A model generated the notes under the pieces. It did no database searches and was not told the origin of the DNA. It was given only the letters and a program-made list of their open reading frames with translations. Source: Trametes villosa (Eukaryota; Basidiomycota; Agaricomycetes; Polyporales; Polyporaceae). From it: a stretch of 64,000 nt of DNA. Each line of letters starts with the position of its first letter. Within the stretch, counting starts at the first letter, position 1. Shown one piece after another: positions 59,219 to 64,000 of the stretch. The position numbers were made by a program, and so were the translations under genes. The stretch is taken from assembly GCA_002964805.2 (NCBI GenBank), contig PUDQ02000001.1:1698001-1762000 (forward strand). The letters are read 5' to 3'.

Positions 59219-59573
59219 CCTTCTCGGTCGATAAACCTCGCACATATGCTTTGACCATCTAGCTTTATGGATCCTGACCGTCCGATGCTCATTTCCTAGC
59301 ATTACTTTGTTTCAGTCGCATGCTCTCATCTGCTATCCATGTACTGTCCTCCCGCTTGCTCTGCATATCGTTATCCACTTCGGCCCTTCCTGTATTTCTA
59401 CGTTCGCGGTACACTTTCACTGAGCTATTGATATATGATGCTTGCACTCGCCCCACAGCCGAATCGGAATGTGAACTCGACGTACAAAGCGCAATCGCTA
59501 AGTAACGAGTGTGTGACTTCATTCTAGACTCTAGCTTGAATACAATAGTAAGCAGGGTATGTCGAACAGTCGA
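59219..59573. other. Convergent intergenic region, HD2 and MIP
   Basis: 355 bp between stop codons, no coding signal; 3' UTRs. Confidence 0.45.
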
Positions 59574-62062
59574 TTAGTGTCGATCGCCCATGGTTACTTC
59601 ATCTTCGATCCTCCACTGTCCGACCTCGGCCATGGCTAAGGCGTTTCCCTCCATCAGGGTGGGTGACTGTAGAAGGGAGCTGACCATCATCCAAGCGTCC
59701 CTGCCGCCTCCGTATCGTAGGACCTCGTACTTGAATCGTTCGCCCATGCTCCTGTCCAGTGGGTCGGCGTTGAAGAGCTTGTGCCATACTCGGGAAGCGA
59801 TTGCTCGATCGAAGAGATAAGAATAGTATGTTGCGCCATAGCCGAAAAGATGTCCGAACTGTGTCTGCCAGGTTGTACCCGGAACATATGGTACAAGTCC
59901 CCGAGTATCGTACAAGCCAGCAAGGACGCCAGTGGAGTCGAAACCAGAGGCGAGAACGGATGACGAGTGGTACAGCTGGTCCAGCATCGCTAGCAGTATT
60001 TGGGTGTGCGTGTCGATCGAACGGCAGGGGTCTTCGTGACGAAGACCATTCTGGCGAACTCCGAGCGTGTTTTCCCGATCGAAGAGAGCAAGGACGGTGG
60101 GTGAGCTCAAGAAGTGTTCCATGAGGATGGACGGGAGCTCCACGAAATCGGTGGCACAGCGAGTGCCGGACACGTTTTGATATTCCGTCCGACCCACCAT
60201 CGCTGTAAGAAGTCCATGAGCTACTCATCTAGAGGTGTTGTGACATATACGTACAGTGCATTGCATGACCCATCTCATGGAATAGCGTCAAAACTTCATG
60301 CCACTCCAAGATCGTTGGACCACGACCGATCGTAGGACGCATGAACTCGCACAGCAATACTACCACCGGCAGCTGGAAGGTCATATCCTGGCGATGCAGT
60401 CGTACGTGTCGCTCGGCCTCGAAGTTTCGCGATAGTTGAGCGACCTCTCTGTCGTGTTCGTCGGCGCAGCTCAGATCGCCCCCCTCATCATCATCGTCTG
60501 TCCGTCGCGAACACCGTACCGTGTAATGCGCAGCGCCGCCAGGCTTACCCGCTCGAGCGAAAAGGTCGGCATAGATACAACCCAGTACACCCAGGTTTTC
60601 GTCGACGACTTCGAGCTTGCGGACGTCAGCGTGCCAAACCTCACCGGGCGATGGCTCGCTGAGACGCAGAGACACGCCGTAAAGCGCCTGGAAGAGGCGA
60701 GAGAGCGCCATAAAGACCGTGCCGAGTGTGAGAGGAGGGAGGGAGACCGGAGGGGCGGGCGGCTCGGGCGGGCAGTAGTAGTCCCGATCCCAAGCTTGGA
60801 TAACAGGGAGCGGGGCGGTGTTGACGTGGGCTTGCTTGCGCATGCTCAGAGTTCGCAGCGCGCGCCTAGCGTAAGGTCGTGTGTGGACCATCAACGCGTC
60901 GAGGAAGTGCTGCACATTCTCTGGAATCAAGCATCAATACCAACTCCAACACAACACGTCAGACACTCACCCGGTGATTTCGCCATCTTGTCCGCCAGAG
61001 TCATATGGGCGTAGCTCTCCTTTCCGACCAGCCTGGCAAGCTCTCCGCGCGCACGTAAAAGCCGCTCCAGCAACTCTATCTGCTCTGGGGTACTGGAGTT
61101 TGCCGCCATGTAGACCTTCCTCCGAGGCTCTTCAGCCGGCGCGGATCGCATTATCATTTGAGCTTGCAGAGAGCCCGGATAGACAAGAAGGTCGCGTTTG
61201 GTGACCTGGGCTTGAAGCCGTAACCGTGCCCCCATACCGAGGTCCTTCACTCCCTGAATCTCCGAATACTTGATCCTCGCTGGGGGGCGAGGCGCGGCAG
61301 TCTCGTTGAGGAACTGGCGGCCAAGTACGAGAATCTCGGTAGAAAGGGCGACAAAGTGTTCACGTTGCGCTGGAGGAAGGTGGATGCCCGACTTCTCGAA
61401 GTCACGCCAGAAGATCAGGGCGGTCTGGTAAGCTTCTGGGCTGAGGGATTTCACGATTTCTTGGTCCGCGAGGACTGCGCCCAACACCTGCACGCATTGT
61501 TTAGTTTATTGAAGCGTACATACATACAGAATTTGCCTACTTCATACAGGCCGACATTGGTGTTTAGGACATTCATGAACTCGCACAGCTTCTCGTAGAC
61601 TTCGTCAGCGCTCTGGACCCACACAGGGTCGGGATGCGCGTTTCGTAAGAGCTCCGCGAGGTCTATGACGCCACAGAGCATGTCGCTAAGCCTATCCAGG
61701 TTCTTCACCACCCTGAAGAGCTCGTCTCGAGACTCGCGCGCCCGGAGTATGCGCTCCGTAAGCAGATGCGCGCGTCGAAGCGTGGAGTCCGCGAGCGCAT
61801 TGAAGGCGGCCGGGGTGGTGAGGGCGCGATGACCAAAGATTCCCGTAGGGGTAGCCACCTTCTGGGGAGCTTGTGGATAGTCGAAGAAGGCTATGAGGTT
61901 CGTGTCGTCGACGGAAGCGGGCGGGACGGCTGATGTGGTGGCTGAGCGCGCGAACGCGACCGCCGTCCTCCTCGACCTCTGCTCCGCGTTGAGACAGCCA
62001 CGGAAGCGGACGGGTCGTGGGGTTGGTCTAGGAAACGCATGTCTGGCTGCCTTCGCGAGCAT
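59574..62062 (-). CDS. MIP: Mitochondrial intermediate peptidase (MIP/OCT1, M3 family)
   Basis: Zinc metallopeptidase of the mitochondrial matrix that removes octapeptides after MPP cleavage. Exons 62062-61541, 61487-60971, 60920-60255 and 60202-59574 sum to 2,334 nt, 777 residues. Presequence: [20 protein letters not shown], Arg-rich and without acids. Then [19 protein letters not shown], the long helical N domain, and [19 protein letters not shown]. The catalytic zinc site is [11 protein letters not shown] with TDFVELPS downstream carrying the third ligand. The end is typical of M3 peptidases ([21 protein letters not shown] then GGGRDAWMM). The start is the first ATG; upstream the frame begins only with GTG. 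MIP is the classical marker of the HD mating-type locus in mushrooms. Confidence 0.97.
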
Positions 62063-62529
62063 CCAGGGAGAGGAGGAGGTGGTGAGAAGTCGAGAGACGA
62101 GTTCGTCGAGCGCTGCACAAATCCCCAAAACAGCATTCTTGCTCACTCGGTCATCCCCGGCATTCGCCGAGCGTGCATATCATACGACTCCGGCGCTTCG
62201 CCCCATTCGCCCAGGGGGCTCGTCCAGTCGCGGTCAGCGGTTTGGTCATAGGCTGAACTTCAGATGAATCCCCGCGCAAGGTGCACGAGACTCGCGTACC
62301 GGGGGGAAGCGCGAATAACTGGATTGGATGCGTGTAACTACTAGGTGAGTCTACGAGAGCTTGCGATTACATGACCATGGTACCTGAGCGAGCGGTAGCG
62401 GTTCAGAGAGCTGTATATGTGTAAGGAAATCGGTCCGAGGCTGCGAGGATGCGGGTGTGGAAGGCGAGGCATGTCGGCGCGGGTGCAAGAGCAAGAAAGA
62501 GTATACAAGAGGGAACGCACGGGCCAGAC
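62063..62529. other. Intergenic, MIP promoter and 3' flank of the next gene
   Basis: 467 bp between two minus-strand genes, no coding signal seen. Confidence 0.4.
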
Positions 62530-64000
62530 TCATGACTCGTCCATGCTCGACGTTGGCGACAAGCTGCCTCCGATGCTCTTCTCGTAGAGCTCGTCGCCAT
62601 TGGAAGCGCTGGCAGATGCGGATGCGGAGGGCGTCGTCGACGGGTAGCGGCCGTTATTCCCGCGCGACTCATCCGACATCTCATCGCGCTGCTGTTTGTC
62701 TAGTGGCGGCAGCTGAGCATTGTCGGAGGGGGGTGGGAGGCCGTTGGAAGCGGCGAGAGTTCCTGGGATTGGCTCGACAGCATAGTACCAGAACTTGCTC
62801 TTCTTCTTGCCTGCTACGGCTTCCACCGCCGTCTCCGTGGGCTTCATCGCAGCGGCACCGTTGATCTTGATCTTCAGGCCGCTACCCGTCTTCTCTGGTG
62901 GTCCTGATGCATCACCAGACTGTCCACTAACGGCGCTGTCATCTGTTTTCGCCCGCTTTGGTGGTGGAGGGCCGTCTAGCTGTGTATCCACTGGGGCGCC
63001 CAGTCGTGTTGAGCGCCGCTCCCCTCGCCAGTCGCTCCATGGGTCTTGGGCACCCTTCGAACCTCCGTTCGTCGCTGCGGCTCGTGTGGACCGTCGTGTA
63101 CCGCCTGCAGCGCCCCGCCGGGAGCTGGTGTTCTCCACGTCGTCTAGGTCCATCTGATCGTCGTAGTCGTCATCTTCCTGCTCTTGCGATTGATATCTGT
63201 ATTCGTCTCCCTCCTCCTGTACGGGGGCGGTATTCAATACGGACAGACTTCGCACAGTCGGGCCGGTAATAACTCACGTCACTTGGCGGGTTGTTCATGT
63301 AAGCGTAGTCCGGGCGTGTTGTCCGCCGACGGGTGCGGGTTTCCCTCAGCTCCGCGGACGCGATAAGCAGGTTCCGTTGCTGGACCTTGCGTTGGGCGCG
63401 TTGTATTCGCTGTAATACCGGCCAAGGAGTCAGTCACGTGAATCTTTGCGATTTGCTAGCCAAATCGTCGGCCGAGTCTGCAGAGAAGCATCCGATCGCG
63501 GCCCCCTGCCCCGGAAAACCTTGGTCTGTATGAGGCGACGGGAACTCACCGCTATTTCGTTGTCAATGGTTTCCACTCGTCCCTGCAGCGCTTTGAGCAG
63601 TGCGAGGTGGGCCGTCTCGAGCTTTGATCTACGCTCCCCGAACTTGGGCTCGGTGGGCGCACTCGCCTTCACCTTCTCCAGAATCGCCATGTACTCGTCC
63701 CGGGTCGACGCTATGGTCTGGAACGTCGCGGTGATTTTCCAAGGGTTCGTCGACATGTAAACCCTGGGCGAATCTGCCGAGATTAAGTGGCGCGTTAGAA
63801 ACAGCATTCAAACGCAATTCGATAACAGCATCCGCAAAGTGCCGGCAGTCCGATACGACCCTGGGCCGCATGGACTGCAAACACCCGCAAATATGAAAAA
63901 TCGCCCGAACGCCGCCAAACTCACCGTCGATGACCCAGTAGCGTTTACGGTCCTTGTCCTGTCCGAGGGGGACCAGCTGTAACAGCTCTTGGCTTCCCGG
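62530..64000 (-). CDS. C-terminal part of a probable chromatin-associated protein (partial)
   Basis: The gene continues beyond the right edge, so only its C-terminal part is present. Exons: 64000-63925 (open at 5'), 63773-63550, 63409-63278, 63216-62530, with introns of 151, 140 and 61 bp. The first visible residues ELLQLVPLGQDKDRKRYWVI then DDSPRVYMSTNPWK resemble the WHIM-type segment of chromatin-remodelling factors (Itc1/RSF-1 class), followed by a coiled coil (LETAHLALLKALQGRVETID, IQRAQRKVQQRNLL). Next is an acidic patch (EQEDDDYDDQMDLDD), basic RRSTRAAA stretches, KRAKTDD and a Ser-rich end. The assignment to remodelling is inference from about 60 residues; the rest is low complexity. 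Confidence 0.6.

Overview
The window is nuclear DNA of an Agaricomycete, most likely a white-rot fungus of the Polyporales. It is GC-rich and gene-dense. Almost every gene is cut by many introns of about 46-65 bp with GT-AG ends and CTGAC/CTAAC-like branch sites. The gene set is fungal: RNA polymerase II subunit 2, END4/SLA2, glycogenin, a GH7 cellobiohydrolase and homeodomain mating-type genes. I rebuilt the exons by hand. For nearly every gene the summed exons are an exact multiple of three and run from ATG to stop.

Left part (1-16.6 kb): a Ser-rich orphan (-), the cytochrome c oxidase assembly factor SURF1/SHY1 (-), the endocytic adaptor SLA2/END4 (+) whose start codon appears to be split by an intron, a 1,095-residue low-complexity orphan (-), a 3.1-kb stretch with no supportable gene, a voltage-sensor-only membrane protein (-), and the splicing factor CWC25 (+).

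Middle (17-34 kb): a DHA1-type drug transporter (+), a 22-exon Zn2Cys6 transcription factor (-), the pol zeta subunit REV7 (+), sorting nexin SNX4/ATG24 (-), a PTM1/GOST seven-TM protein (+), and RPB2 (-).

Metabolic block (36-41.4 kb): a GH7 cellobiohydrolase without a binding module (+), a fructosamine-3-kinase-like gene (-), and an Old-Yellow-Enzyme/YqjM-like oxidoreductase (+).

Right part (41.6-64 kb): a UbiB-family mitochondrial kinase resembling yeast YPL109C/CQD1 (-), a glycogenin with a very long tail (+), a LEA-like Ala-rich stress protein (+), a second DHA1 transporter (-), and then the mating-type A (HD) locus. The HD locus has the beta-flanking gene (+), an HD1-like gene (-), a divergent HD2 gene (+) and the mitochondrial intermediate peptidase MIP (-). 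MIP and beta-fg are the classical flanks of the HD locus in mushrooms, so the mating-type call rests on synteny as well as on the HD2 homeodomain. The window ends inside a probable chromatin-associated protein (-).

The most notable points are an HD1-like subunit in which I cannot find any homeodomain, a start codon interrupted by an intron in SLA2, a 15-nt microexon that carries the sixth zinc-cluster cysteine of the transcription factor, and a non-AG 3' splice site needed to keep the conserved WRP..NN..RY motif of the PTM1 homologue. I found no transposons, CRISPR arrays, rRNA or convincing tRNA genes.
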